Positions 19,622-28,736 are shown, counted from the first letter of the stretch. The stretch is DNA of 64,000 nt from Shewanella aestuarii (GCF_014647215.1 NZ_BMOT01000004.1:239285-303284), one strand, 5' to 3'. Notes: a model not told the origin generated them from the letters alone. Numbers and translations are program-made.

Positions 19622-19747
19622 ATGGCTAACTTTCTACGTGAAAATATCGGCATTATCATCACCATGATCGTAATAGGTGTTGTTGTGCTAGGCGGCATTT
19701 ATTGGGTTGAAGCATCCTTGGCAAGCCAAGAGCAGGTTATTTCCTGA
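19622..19747 (+). CDS. Small membrane protein, 41 residues
   Basis: An ATG with GAGG seven bases upstream opens a 41-residue frame. A single strongly hydrophobic segment (IGIIITMIVIGVVVLGGIYW) spans about residues 9-28, with a short polar tail containing glutamates. It looks like a one-helix inner-membrane protein. I recognise no family. Its stop is only 6 bases from the convergent zinc-ribbon gene. Confidence 0.6.
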   Translation: MANFLRENIGIIITMIVIGVVVLGGIYWVEASLASQEQVIS

Positions 19748-19753
19748 TTCTAT

Positions 19754-20074
19754 TTATGCATCCTGTGACGAGACCTCTTCTGGAGGCTCAATCAAAATTA
19801 AGTGATCCATCATATGCATTACCCCAACCAATATGACTGATAAGATAATTGTTGGGGTCACAATGTGCATCATGTTATCCATAAAGTATCCCGCTACGGC
19901 GGCAAACACAGCTATATAAAACCCCGCTATTTTTCCTGCTGTAAGACTTTTATGTCTTCCCAACCATGCTTGACATTTTGGGCATTGAATCTGCGCGCCA
20001 ATCCCCTTTCCACGGGTTTGAATCACCTTCGCCACCGAAAAACTTTTATGACAAAAAGCACACTGCAATAACAT
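19754..20074 (-). CDS. Zinc-ribbon membrane protein of unknown function
   Basis: A 106-residue protein with an N-terminal zinc ribbon formed by CAFC (residues 5-8) and CPKC (31-34), followed by two hydrophobic segments (GFYIAVFAAVAGYFM and ITPTIILSVILVGVMHMM-like). The ribbon is probably cytoplasmic and the rest in the inner membrane. I recognise no named family beyond the general zinc-ribbon pattern. It lies convergent to the 41-residue membrane protein with no room for a separate terminator. Confidence 0.7.
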   Translation of the reverse strand: MLLQCAFCHKSFSVAKVIQTRGKGIGAQIQCPKCQAWLGRHKSLTAGKIAGFYIAVFAAVAGYFMDNMMHIVTPTIILSVILVGVMHMMDHLILIEPPEEVSSQDA

Positions 20075-20301
20075 ATTGAATCCTTTTGATTAAAACTAAA
20101 TGATCAAAACAACAAAAACACACCCACTAGAACAACACATCGAGATTTGATCACCTGAACCTATGGCGTATTATGAGGCAAACCAAGCGTTAATACCAAA
20201 AGCATATTGGTAATGTCTTACAAACACTTTATGATTATTGCTATAAGTAACTTATTCAAAAAATCTGCTTAAATTACAGACGACTCAAAGGAAAAATCGA
20301 T

Positions 20302-21957
20302 ATGCTTAAAATGGTTATGAGTCTAGGATTAACCCTAGCCTGCCTATTAGGGGCAAGTAATGTCCACGCGCAATCCCCTGCTATTCCAGAACAAACCACC
20401 GAGCAAGTCGCACAAGTCAGTACTGATACCCAGCAGAAAATTGCAGCCTTAACAGCTATGATCGAAGACGATGTTAATTCGTTAGCTCAATCGCAAGGGG
20501 AAATCAAAGCCATTGCGGAATATCGGATCAAGAATAAAACCTTGGAACTACGTGGCCTTATAGATGAGTTAATCAATGCTGAAAATATTGATTACACCTT
20601 TGTGACCCCATTAGTTCAATCACAACTCACTTTTTTAGACAAAGTCAGTCATTACCTTAATGAAGATATTGTTCGCTTAAAAAACTCAATAACCAACTCG
20701 AGTAATGATGAAGCGATATTATTACAGGTATCAGAAAGAGAGTTTCAACGCGATCATTATCTTAAAGCTGAATTACAAACCATCAATTGGGCTGAAAAGG
20801 TCAATATTGATGTCGCTAATATTAAACAGCGATTACGTGAACGCTTGATTATTCGCGCAGATAAATTACAAAGTTTAGTCACTTATACTCAACAAGAATT
20901 GCAGCAAGCGGTTGCCGATGCCACCTCTGCGGGCAAAGATATCAGTGCAGATCAAAAACTACGGGTAACGAATTTAAAAGAGCGTCTTAAGCAAAACAGT
21001 ACCAGCTTAACGATTGCTGCTGAACTACTCGATCAATTAGAAATTGACACTGCACATATCAAACAAACCTTGTTCAGTGTTTCCGGCGATATCACTCAAG
21101 ATGTGCTGAACTTCAACGTCGCATCAAGCCTAATTGAAGAATGGATGAGTGTGGCTAAAAATCAAGCTCTAGACAACGGTCCAAGTGTGACATTTAAAAT
21201 TGTAGTGTTTAGCTTAATTCTTTTCTTAAGCAGCTTAGTCGCTAAAGTGGTGACGCGTATTGCCACCAAAGCGGTGAGTTCATCCAAACTTAAATTTAGC
21301 CAGTTATTACAAGATTTCTTTATTTCACTCTCGAGCAAAGCCATTTTTGCGATTGGTTTGTTAGTTGCTTTATCTCAGTTAGGGTTTGAGCTAGGCCCAT
21401 TATTAGCCGGTTTTGGTATCGCGGGTGTGATTATCGGTTTTGCATTACAAGATACTTTATCTAACTTTGCCTCAGGCATGATGATCCTCATTTACCGCCC
21501 TTTCGATGTGGGAGATTTAATTAATGCAGCTGGCGTTACAGGTCGAGTTAGCCACATGAGCCTAGTATCAACCACAATTAAAACCCTTGATAATCAACGC
21601 TTAATCATTCCAAACAATAAAATTTGGGGCGACACCATTAATAATATTACCGCGGAACACCAGCGCCGCGTGGATTTAGTTTTCGGGATCAGTTACAGCG
21701 ACAACATCGAACATGCTGAAACCATTTTGAAGGATATTGTTGAGCAACATCCTAAAGTGCAAGCAACGCCGGAGCCGATTGTAAAGCTGCACACTCTAGG
21801 TGAATCTTCTGTCGACTTTATCGTTAGACCATGGGTTAAACCGGATGACTATTGGGATGTATATTGGGATATTACCCGCGCAGTGAAAATGCGTTTTGAT
21901 GCTGAAGGCATTAGTATTCCGTTCCCGCAACGCGACGTCCATATTTACCAGAAGTAG
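20302..21957 (+). CDS. Mechanosensitive ion channel, MscS family, with periplasmic extension
   Basis: A 551-residue inner-membrane channel. Residues 1-23 form a signal peptide (CLLGASNVHA), and about 25-285 a helical, coiled-coil-rich periplasmic region. The membrane part begins near residue 295. The MscS pore helix and following segment read LLAGFGIAGVIIGFALQDTL and ASGMMILIYRPFDVGDLI, then the beta domain (TGRVSHMSLVSTTIKTLDN, IIPNNKIWG). Such channels open under membrane tension and release solutes on osmotic downshock. An AAAGGAA ribosome site precedes the ATG. It is monocistronic, ending at the 22022 terminator. Confidence 0.93.
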   Translation: MLKMVMSLGLTLACLLGASNVHAQSPAIPEQTTEQVAQVSTDTQQKIAALTAMIEDDVNSLAQSQGEIKAIAEYRIKNKTLELRGLIDELINAENIDYTFVTPLVQSQLTFLDKVSHYLNEDIVRLKNSITNSSNDEAILLQVSEREFQRDHYLKAELQTINWAEKVNIDVANIKQRLRERLIIRADKLQSLVTYTQQELQQAVADATSAGKDISADQKLRVTNLKERLKQNSTSLTIAAELLDQLEIDTAHIKQTLFSVSGDITQDVLNFNVASSLIEEWMSVAKNQALDNGPSVTFKIVVFSLILFLSSLVAKVVTRIATKAVSSSKLKFSQLLQDFFISLSSKAIFAIGLLVALSQLGFELGPLLAGFGIAGVIIGFALQDTLSNFASGMMILIYRPFDVGDLINAAGVTGRVSHMSLVSTTIKTLDNQRLIIPNNKIWGDTINNITAEHQRRVDLVFGISYSDNIEHAETILKDIVEQHPKVQATPEPIVKLHTLGESSVDFIVRPWVKPDDYWDVYWDITRAVKMRFDAEGISIPFPQRDVHIYQK

Positions 21958-22021
21958 CTTGGATTACCTCAGCGTCGTTTTTGGCGATCACCCATTGTGA
22001 TGATACAGTTCCACAATAAAA

Positions 22022-22053
22022 CGCACCCATTTTTTAATGGGTGCGATTATAAT
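22022..22053 (+). terminator. Intrinsic terminator of the MscS-family gene
   Basis: A 10-bp stem (CGCACCCATT with AATGGGTGCG) with a 4-base loop is followed by ATTATAATT. The T-run is imperfect but the stem is strong. Confidence 0.75.
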
Positions 22054-22078
22054 TAAGCAACCCAAGTTAGGATAAGAC

Positions 22079-22969
22079 ATGGCAGCACCTCATTTTGCAT
22101 TCTCAGATTTTATCGCTGGATTTTGGCGACTTAATGCGTGGAACATGAATGCTCAACAACGCCTAACCTTGATAGAGCAATATCTGGATTTAGGTGTGAC
22201 CTGTATGGATCACGCGGATATTTACGGAGTGTATGAATGCGAATCATTATTTGGTGAAGCATTATCTTTAGCGCCACAACTACGCGATAAAATGCAAATC
22301 ATCAGCAAATGTGGCATTAAACCCATGTTTGGCGGATTTGATAACCGTTATGTGAACCATTATGACACTAGCAAACAACATATTATTGACAGTGTAGAAC
22401 GCTCGTTAACCTCACTCAAAACTGACTATTTAGATGCATTATTGATCCATCGCCCTGATCCATTAATGCAAGCTGATGAAATTGCCGAGGCATTTTTTCA
22501 CTTAAAAACCCAAGGTAAAGTTCAACATTTTGGTGTTTCAAACTTTCTGCCACAACAATTTGATTTATTGCAGTCTAGATTGAATGCCCCGCTTATCACC
22601 AACCAAGTGGAAGTTTCAGTGCAATGTTTAACGCATATCCACGACGGAGTGTTAGACCAATGTCAACAATTAGGTATTCGACCTATGGCATGGTCTTGTC
22701 TTGGTGGTGGCGAGTTATTCAGCGCTAAAACTGAACAAGCTACCAGATTGAGAAAGTGTTTAACCTTAATTGCAGAACAAGTTGGGGCTAAAGATATTAG
22801 CCAAGTCATTTATGCTTGGGTAAGAATGTTACCTAGTCAGCCTGTGCCCATTATTGGTAGTGGTAATATTGAACGTATTCGCACAGCCATAGACTCAAAC
22901 AACATCATCTTAGATAAACAACAATGGTTTAGTATTTGGCAAGCCTCAACGGGACACAGTGTACCTTAA
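22079..22969 (+). CDS. Aldo/keto reductase family oxidoreductase
   Basis: A 296-residue cytoplasmic TIM-barrel reductase of the YdhF-like branch. The catalytic tetrad is visible: D and Y in MDHADIYGVYE, K in IISKCGIKP and H in ALLIHRPDP. The late region VPIIGSGNIERIRTAI matches the NADPH-binding end of the family. The substrate is unknown. An AGGA ribosome site lies six bases before the ATG. It is monocistronic and flanked by terminators. Confidence 0.93.
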   Translation: MAAPHFAFSDFIAGFWRLNAWNMNAQQRLTLIEQYLDLGVTCMDHADIYGVYECESLFGEALSLAPQLRDKMQIISKCGIKPMFGGFDNRYVNHYDTSKQHIIDSVERSLTSLKTDYLDALLIHRPDPLMQADEIAEAFFHLKTQGKVQHFGVSNFLPQQFDLLQSRLNAPLITNQVEVSVQCLTHIHDGVLDQCQQLGIRPMAWSCLGGGELFSAKTEQATRLRKCLTLIAEQVGAKDISQVIYAWVRMLPSQPVPIIGSGNIERIRTAIDSNNIILDKQQWFSIWQASTGHSVP

Positions 22970-22982
22970 TCCAATCAAAAGC

Positions 22983-23013
22983 CCCCTATCGATATTCTCA
23001 ATAGGGGATTTTT
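22983..23013 (+). terminator. Intrinsic terminator of the aldo/keto reductase gene
   Basis: CCCCTAT and ATAGGGG pair around an 11-base loop and are followed by ATTTTTC, just before the convergent MaoC-family gene ends. Confidence 0.8.
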
Positions 23014-23025
23014 CAATCTAGTAAG

Positions 23026-23895
23026 CTAGTCTAAATAAGTCATTTGTCCATATAAATGTGGCCGCTTAGCTTTCACATCTCGCATTTCAAAACGCTTTCC
23101 ATTTTCTAGTGATTCATAGGCAAAAGTCACTTCAGATGGCATAAACACCGGCAATTTAAATTCGACTTCAACCTTAAAAGGACGCTCCCCCACAAACTGC
23201 ATTAAATGCGCCATACACCGAGCTTTAGACCACATACCGTGCGCTAGCACTCTTTCAAAACCAAAGCGTTTAGACAGTAATGGGTGCAAGTGAATTAAAT
23301 TATAATCCCCAGAGGCTTTAGCATAATTACGCCCAAGGTCTTCGGTTAACCGCCATTGCTGGACATTATTCCAGGCCATATCCGATGCACGCGGTGGCCG
23401 AGGGCGACGCTTAGCCGATTCAATTCGATATAAATACGTTGAATGCGCCTGCCACACCAATTCATCACCCACATAAATATTCGACTCAAGTACAAACTCT
23501 AAACCAGCATCGGTTTCTGTGCTGTTCAGTAGCTGGCATTGCACCGAAAAAACTTCATCACAATTTACCGGTCTAAATACACTAATACTGTTTTTAAGGT
23601 GGATCATTCCCAACAAAGGAAAAGTAATGGCTTTATGGGTAAATATCACAGCGTGCAATCTAAAAGCCTGCACATAAAGATAAGTGGGTGGCACGACTTT
23701 TCCATTAAAGTCGAAACCACAGACGTTGGCGTATTGACGGATTTTATCGTTAGATAACATTACATTATCAGCTTGTATCGCAATGCTGGGTAATGGCTTT
23801 TGATCCCAGCCCGGTTTGCGACTAAAAAATATTTTGCGATAAAGTGTAAAAAGCGAAGGCATCGCCTTTAAATCCATTTTGTAATCGAAACTCAA
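23026..23895 (-). CDS. MaoC-like double hot-dog dehydratase family protein
   Basis: A 289-residue protein with an N-terminal divergent hot-dog half and a C-terminal MaoC half. The hydratase-2 signature is present: YAKASGDYNLIHLHPLLSKR, with D, N and H in the catalytic spacing, followed by VLAHGMWSKA. By family it hydrates trans-2-enoyl-CoA or dehydrates 3-hydroxyacyl-thioesters; the substrate cannot be told. It is monocistronic, divergent from cmoM with a 190-base gap. Confidence 0.88.
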   Translation of the reverse strand: MSFDYKMDLKAMPSLFTLYRKIFFSRKPGWDQKPLPSIAIQADNVMLSNDKIRQYANVCGFDFNGKVVPPTYLYVQAFRLHAVIFTHKAITFPLLGMIHLKNSISVFRPVNCDEVFSVQCQLLNSTETDAGLEFVLESNIYVGDELVWQAHSTYLYRIESAKRRPRPPRASDMAWNNVQQWRLTEDLGRNYAKASGDYNLIHLHPLLSKRFGFERVLAHGMWSKARCMAHLMQFVGERPFKVEVEFKLPVFMPSEVTFAYESLENGKRFEMRDVKAKRPHLYGQMTYLD

Positions 23896-24085
23896 CGTGT
23901 TTACCCTTTTTTAAAACGGCGCTGTTTGCGCCACAGTGATGCATTATAACGCAGAATTTCATCAAAATTGAAATTGTTAGCGCAAGACAAGTACCATGTT
24001 ATTAATAAGGGTTAACTTTCTGGTCATATTTTGCTTTACCGACTAACAATGCCGTAGCAAAATACCGCTTCTATTTACTGATGAA

Positions 24086-24862
24086 ATGCTGACAGTGCAA
24101 GATAAAAACTTTGACAAGCTTAGCCAAAAATTTGCTAAAAACATTTACGGTACCACCAAAGGAGAAATCAGAGCCGCGGTCTTATGGCGAGATCTCGCAC
24201 CGCAAATAGCAGCTTTGGGCGATAAACCGCTACGCATTCTTGATGCGGGTGGCGGCTTTGGTTTTTTTAGTCAAAAACTGGCGGCAATGGGTCACGAAGT
24301 GGTGTTGTGTGATATTTCTGAGCAAATGCTTTTTCAAGCAAAACAGCAAATCGATGCCTCCGATGTGCCTTTAAACATCAGCTTAGTTCACTGCCCAATT
24401 CAAGCACTAAGTCCTGAAAAACAGGGGCAATTCGATGTGATTTTATGTCACGCTGTCGCAGAATGGCTTATTGATGCCCACAGCACATTGCAAGGTTTGT
24501 TAACCTTGCTAAAACCGCAAGGCATATTTTCGTTGATGTTTTATAACAAGGAGGCCATGCGTTTCCATAGTCTTGTTTCAGGCAATTTCGACTATGTTAA
24601 GCGTGATATGAAAGTCAAAAAGAAGGTGGGCTTAACCCCAACACATCCTTTGTATATTGAAGATGTTCGCCAGTGGTTTAATCAATGGCAGCTCAGTATG
24701 ATTTGCCAATCGGGTGTCAGGGTGATCAATGATTATTTAAAGCACCACTTACCGCCAAACTTTGATACCCAACAGTTAATAGAGATGGAGCTACTTTATT
24801 CACAGCGTGAACCCTATTTATCACTGGGTCGCTATGTACACTTTTTAGCTAAGAATCCATAA
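24086..24862 (+). CDS. cmoM: tRNA 5-carboxymethoxyuridine methyltransferase CmoM
   Basis: An S-adenosylmethionine-dependent methyltransferase that makes the methyl ester of cmo5U at the wobble position of several tRNAs. The N-terminus QDKNFDKLSQKFAKNIYGTT is nearly identical in layout to E. coli CmoM (formerly SmtA). The SAM-binding motif is LRILDAGGGFGFFSQKL and the segment SLMFYNKEAM is conserved. Translation may begin at the ATG at 24086 or at the GTG at 24095, which would match the E. coli start exactly; neither has a strong ribosome site. It is convergent with cheD, with only ten bases between the stops. Confidence 0.94.
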   Translation: MLTVQDKNFDKLSQKFAKNIYGTTKGEIRAAVLWRDLAPQIAALGDKPLRILDAGGGFGFFSQKLAAMGHEVVLCDISEQMLFQAKQQIDASDVPLNISLVHCPIQALSPEKQGQFDVILCHAVAEWLIDAHSTLQGLLTLLKPQGIFSLMFYNKEAMRFHSLVSGNFDYVKRDMKVKKKVGLTPTHPLYIEDVRQWFNQWQLSMICQSGVRVINDYLKHHLPPNFDTQQLIEMELLYSQREPYLSLGRYVHFLAKNP

Positions 24863-24872
24863 ACAACTTAGC

Positions 24873-25496
24873 TTAAAACAACTCAATATCATTCTGATTT
24901 CTTTGATCATCTTTATCTAATGCTTGTAGGTAATCTTGCTCTTGATGATTGACTTTAGACACAATACTCATCGGCAATGACTTCATCAACGCTTTACCTG
25001 ATAAAGGGTGAAATAACACTTTACGAGGCAAAATCCCGCCCATGTCTTCACTGACAATAGGAATGTTTTCTAAGCCAAGGTAATGTCGAACAAAATCAAT
25101 ATTAGCCTGACCTATTTGTATGCTGATATGCGGTGTCATTTGCGCACCACCAAACACTTTAGCCTGCAAACGTTTTCGATGTCCGCCCTTAGATAAAATA
25201 GCATTGATTAACTGCTCCATGGCCCAGTTACCATAACGGCAAGAAAAACTGGTTAATTGTTTCCACTCGTTTTGCGACCTTTTTTCAGGCACTAAAAAAT
25301 GATTCAATCCACCGACACCCGCAATAGGATCCCAAATACATGCCGCGACGCACGAGCCTAATCGTGTATAAATAAGCTCATCTGCCTGGGAGATATAAAA
25401 CTCTCCAGGATCGACACGAATAATGGGCTGATGAGCATTCATCCCCGCTTTACTGTTTGATGACACTCTCAATTGATGGTTTAACTCTTGCGGCAT
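24873..25496 (-). CDS. cheD: Chemoreceptor glutamine deamidase CheD
   Basis: A 207-residue protein that deamidates glutamines in methyl-accepting chemotaxis receptors. The catalytic cysteine lies in YTRLGSCVAACIWD, the histidine in GGLNHFLVP, and the later FGGAQM and IPIVSEDMGG segments are typical. A GAGGA ribosome site precedes the ATG. It lies outside any chemotaxis cluster, so it is an orphan cheD in this window. The C-terminus after LPMSIVSKV is a polar extension of about 30 residues. Confidence 0.95.
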   Translation of the reverse strand: MPQELNHQLRVSSNSKAGMNAHQPIIRVDPGEFYISQADELIYTRLGSCVAACIWDPIAGVGGLNHFLVPEKRSQNEWKQLTSFSCRYGNWAMEQLINAILSKGGHRKRLQAKVFGGAQMTPHISIQIGQANIDFVRHYLGLENIPIVSEDMGGILPRKVLFHPLSGKALMKSLPMSIVSKVNHQEQDYLQALDKDDQRNQNDIELF

Positions 25497-25526
25497 GCAA
25501 TTTCCTCTGCAACTCAGTTTTACAAA

Positions 25527-26474
25527 CTAAATGCAACTATGTTGCCAACAAGCCTGAACTTGCGCACCTTGTTGACGCAATAAATCTGGTATATTTTGTT
25601 GACCGACTAAATGCCCAGCTCCAATAATAAAGAATAGCTGTTGATCTGATTGTTGCTGCATCATCACTAACATTTTATCGCTCATAGTATGATTGCGTTG
25701 CCATAATAGCTTACTTAACAACTCATCTTCATCACCTGCTTGCTGCGTCATAATAGCAGCTAACTCTGCTTCGTTGCCTGTGCGCCAGGCTTGAATTAAT
25801 CCTGTCATTTCAGCATCTGTGGCATTAATCGCTTCATCGAGCATTTGTAACTGAGTTTTATCTTTAAATGATGAAATGAGTTCAAATTGGAATGCCACAC
25901 TTTCTAATTCAAGTAATGCTTTTGATTGCCGCTTGGCAGAAAACGTCACATCAACCCCCTGCTGCGCGCTGTAGCCTAAGTTTGCGAAGCGTACCATGCT
26001 AATTTGCGCGGCTTGTAACCAAGGCGCGAGGGGCTTTATCGCTGCACACAATGGCTGCATTTGCTGGCAATAGTTAGATGTGGCTAATTGCGCTTGCTCC
26101 TGTAATTTCGCAGATGCCGCACCGTATTGCGCTAACAAACTGACCGTATCTGCCTTTTCAATGTCAGCTTCAATCACTAACGCGGTACTTTTAGCAAAAG
26201 CTTGCTCAATTTGCGTTGCCATAGGGTAAAAGTCAGCTTTACCAACATGAATAGACCCGAGCAAAAAGGCCTGTTGCCCATGCCATGTCAGCTTATAAAA
26301 TGGCGGCTTATCTTCTGGTGCCGCAACGGCACAAAATGGCAGGCTAAGTATTGCGCATATCAGCCATGGAGCTCTTCTTGTATGTGCTACCAAATTAAGG
26401 ACATGACGACCAATCCAATGCATCAAAGTGATATCCATATATAAACAATTGCGTATTTTCCTTGTTGCATCCAT
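25527..26474 (-). CDS. TraB/GumN family (Tiki-like) secreted protein
   Basis: A 315-residue protein of the TraB/GumN family, distant relatives of the Tiki metalloproteases. The signature GSIHVGKADFYPM comes soon after an exported N-terminus (hydrophobic APWLICAILSLPFCAVAA at about 35-52), and a second conserved segment near the end is FFIIGAGHLVGQQNIP. The start at 26474 has AAGG seven bases upstream; it leaves an unusually long n-region before the signal sequence. It may act as a periplasmic metallopeptidase, but no catalytic activity is established for most bacterial members. Confidence 0.85.
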   Translation of the reverse strand: MDATRKIRNCLYMDITLMHWIGRHVLNLVAHTRRAPWLICAILSLPFCAVAAPEDKPPFYKLTWHGQQAFLLGSIHVGKADFYPMATQIEQAFAKSTALVIEADIEKADTVSLLAQYGAASAKLQEQAQLATSNYCQQMQPLCAAIKPLAPWLQAAQISMVRFANLGYSAQQGVDVTFSAKRQSKALLELESVAFQFELISSFKDKTQLQMLDEAINATDAEMTGLIQAWRTGNEAELAAIMTQQAGDEDELLSKLLWQRNHTMSDKMLVMMQQQSDQQLFFIIGAGHLVGQQNIPDLLRQQGAQVQACWQHSCI

Positions 26475-26524
26475 TGCTGAACCTTATAATTTACCTAAAT
26501 GTGCCGTTAGATTTAGAGATGTAT

Positions 26525-26836
26525 ATGCCGTATACCAAAGTCATGCAACAGTTAAAAGAAAACCTCCAGCTCGCTTACAGACAAGCGATTGACTGTGATA
26601 ATCGTTTAGATGAGCTTCGCAAGGCAGGGTATGGTAAGTTTGTCGCCATTTTCAATGAAGAACAAGGGTTTACTCAAAAAAGTAATCGTTTCTTACCCTA
26701 TGTCCAAGAACTTGCAACTGAGTTTGAAACAATGCAAGAAAGTGTCCATACCGCACCTGAAACGCTAGAAGCGTTTGTAAAAAAATTGGCAATGCTGTTA
26801 CAAACACTACAAGCCTTTAAACTACAAAGTAAATAG
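26525..26836 (+). CDS. Conserved small helical protein of unknown function
   Basis: The open frame extends to a TTG at 26462, but that would overlap the divergent gene; the ATG at 26525 has GAG six bases upstream and is preferred (103 residues), with ATG 26519 as an alternative. The sequence is almost entirely helical with heptad-like leucines (MQQLKENLQLAYRQAI, LAMLLQTLQAFKLQ), suggesting a coiled-coil dimer. There is no signal peptide or membrane segment. I recognise no family. It is followed by a strong hairpin. Confidence 0.65.
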   Translation: MPYTKVMQQLKENLQLAYRQAIDCDNRLDELRKAGYGKFVAIFNEEQGFTQKSNRFLPYVQELATEFETMQESVHTAPETLEAFVKKLAMLLQTLQAFKLQSK

Positions 26837-26842
26837 TTTTAT

Positions 26843-26878
26843 CCCTGCAATGTATAAACATTGCAGGGTACTTATTCC
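26843..26878 (+). terminator. Hairpin terminator-like structure
   Basis: A perfect 11-bp stem (CCCTGCAATGT with ACATTGCAGGG) and 4-base loop starts 6 bases after the previous stop. The following TACTTATT is only weakly T-rich. Confidence 0.65.
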
Positions 26879-26924
26879 TGCCACAGCGATTTATCATTAA
26901 ATTTATTCAAGTTTCCCCCAAAAG

Positions 26925-26976
26925 TATGACATTATTCTGTCATAAACGATGATTATGATGAGTTAACAGTCATCAT
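26925..26976. promoter_or_regulatory. Two adjacent inverted repeats before the EAL-GGDEF gene
   Basis: TATGACA and TGTCATA (26925-26944, 6-base spacer) are followed by ATGATGA and TCATCAT (26955-26976, 8-base spacer). Both lie within 65 bases of the start at 26988, where promoter and operator elements would sit. The binding proteins are unknown. Confidence 0.4.
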
Positions 26977-26987
26977 TAGATCAGATT

Positions 26988-28736
26988 ATGCCTTCCATTG
27001 ATTTAACCCAAGCCTTAGATAGCATTCTTAATAAACAAACAGTTAATGCCGTTTTTCAGCCCATTTTTAACATAAAGAATAATAAACTTCATGGTTTTGA
27101 AGCGTTAAGTCGAGGCCCTGACCATAGCCCATTGCATTTACCTGTACCGCTATTTCAAACAGCTGAACACCAAGGAAAACTCAGTGAATTAGAAACCCTT
27201 TGCAGAAGTATCTCTATCACTTCGTTTACCAAACGTCAGTTACCTGGAAAGTTGTTTATTAATATTTCGCCTAAAGCATTACTTGACCCGAACCACCCTA
27301 AAGGCACTACCTTAAAACTCATCAAGCAATTAGGCTTATCTCCTAGTGATGTGGTGATTGAGCTGTCAGAACAATACCCTGCAGACGATATTGATCTATT
27401 AAAGTCTTGCTTGAATCATTATAGAAACCAGGGGTTTTTAACTGCAATTGATGATCTAGGCGCGGGATATTCGGGACTAAGGTTATGGTCAGAACTCGCG
27501 CCCGATTATGTCAAAATTGATCGCCACTTTATTCATCAAATTGATATTACTCCTGTAAAACAAGAGTTTGTTAGATCGATTGTAGACTTGTGTCAAAGCT
27601 TAACCTGCAAAGTCATCGCTGAAGGGATAGAGACTGAAGCAGAGTTAACTATGCTGTCTCAATTAGGTGTCAGTTACTGCCAAGGTTACTTACTTGGCCG
27701 ACCAGAAGTCGAACCGAACAGAGAATACATCAACGCGCCTTTAGCGATAGCTTCATTACCTCATACTCGGTATTGTGAAACCGCAGATAGTATCTGCCAC
27801 AATGCCATTGTTGCCGCACCTAAAACACAATTAAAACAATTAAGTCAGCAATTTATTGACCAACCTGCACTACAAGCTATTGTGATTGTTGAAAATGACC
27901 TTCCAATAGGCATTATTAATCGTACTGCATTGCTCGAGTTATTTAGCACTCCCTATGGACGAGCTTTGCACGAAACTCATCCAGCAAGTGCTGTGATGGA
28001 TAAGCAGGTATTACAAATTGACGCTAACGAGCCTTTATCGCATGTCAGCCAGTTATTAACATCTGAAGAAGCCCATACTGTCGCGCAACAATTTATTATT
28101 ACCCGTAACCAAAAGTTGATTGGTATCGGCCACACTAAAGATCTGTTGCAACGGATAACTGAACACAGAATTAAAATGGCTCGTCATGCTAATCCATTAA
28201 CTAACTTACCAGGCAATGTTCCAATCCAAGAAGAATTGAAATTATTGCGTACGCAGCAAAAGCCGTTCTATTTGGCTTATTTAGATTTATGCCACTTTAA
28301 GCCATACAACGATATATATGGTTTTTGCCGTGGTGATGAAGTGATTCAACTTGTCGCTAAACTATTAACTCCACATCAAAATGAGCGATGTTTTGTCGGT
28401 CATATTGGCGGCGATGATTTTATCATGATCTGCACCTGCGAAAGTACGGTTAGCCACAGCCAACAAATCATTGAACAGTTCGAGCAACATAAACAGGTAT
28501 TTTATCAGGATGAGCATTGGCGGAGCCAAAGCATGCTTGCGGAGGACAGAAAAGGAGAGCTATTGCATCATCCATTAATTTCCTTATGTATCGGTATATT
28601 GCCCCCAAGTGTCACATCTAACGCGACAGAACATGAGTTATCGACCTTAAGTGCACAAGCAAAAAAACAGGCAAAACTCGCTGATAGCGGACTTTACCTG
28701 TTTTCACTGCCAACACTTAATTTGAATGTGGCTTAA
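26988..28736 (+). CDS. EAL-CBS-GGDEF c-di-GMP turnover protein
   Basis: A 582-residue cytoplasmic protein with the EAL domain first (about 15-245: FEALSRGP, IELSEQ, AIDDLGAGYSGL, KIDRHF, AEGIETEAEL). A CBS pair follows (about 265-395), and then a GGDEF-like domain (about 400-560) with HIGGDDFIMI in the active-site loop. The EAL residues for metal binding and catalysis appear intact, so phosphodiesterase activity is likely. The GGDDF loop may be inactive or GTP-binding only. CBS domains may sense an adenine nucleotide. It is monocistronic; its TAA shares the palindromic TTAA with the convergent DUF3016 gene stop. Confidence 0.93.
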   Translation: MPSIDLTQALDSILNKQTVNAVFQPIFNIKNNKLHGFEALSRGPDHSPLHLPVPLFQTAEHQGKLSELETLCRSISITSFTKRQLPGKLFINISPKALLDPNHPKGTTLKLIKQLGLSPSDVVIELSEQYPADDIDLLKSCLNHYRNQGFLTAIDDLGAGYSGLRLWSELAPDYVKIDRHFIHQIDITPVKQEFVRSIVDLCQSLTCKVIAEGIETEAELTMLSQLGVSYCQGYLLGRPEVEPNREYINAPLAIASLPHTRYCETADSICHNAIVAAPKTQLKQLSQQFIDQPALQAIVIVENDLPIGIINRTALLELFSTPYGRALHETHPASAVMDKQVLQIDANEPLSHVSQLLTSEEAHTVAQQFIITRNQKLIGIGHTKDLLQRITEHRIKMARHANPLTNLPGNVPIQEELKLLRTQQKPFYLAYLDLCHFKPYNDIYGFCRGDEVIQLVAKLLTPHQNERCFVGHIGGDDFIMICTCESTVSHSQQIIEQFEQHKQVFYQDEHWRSQSMLAEDRKGELLHHPLISLCIGILPPSVTSNATEHELSTLSAQAKKQAKLADSGLYLFSLPTLNLNVA

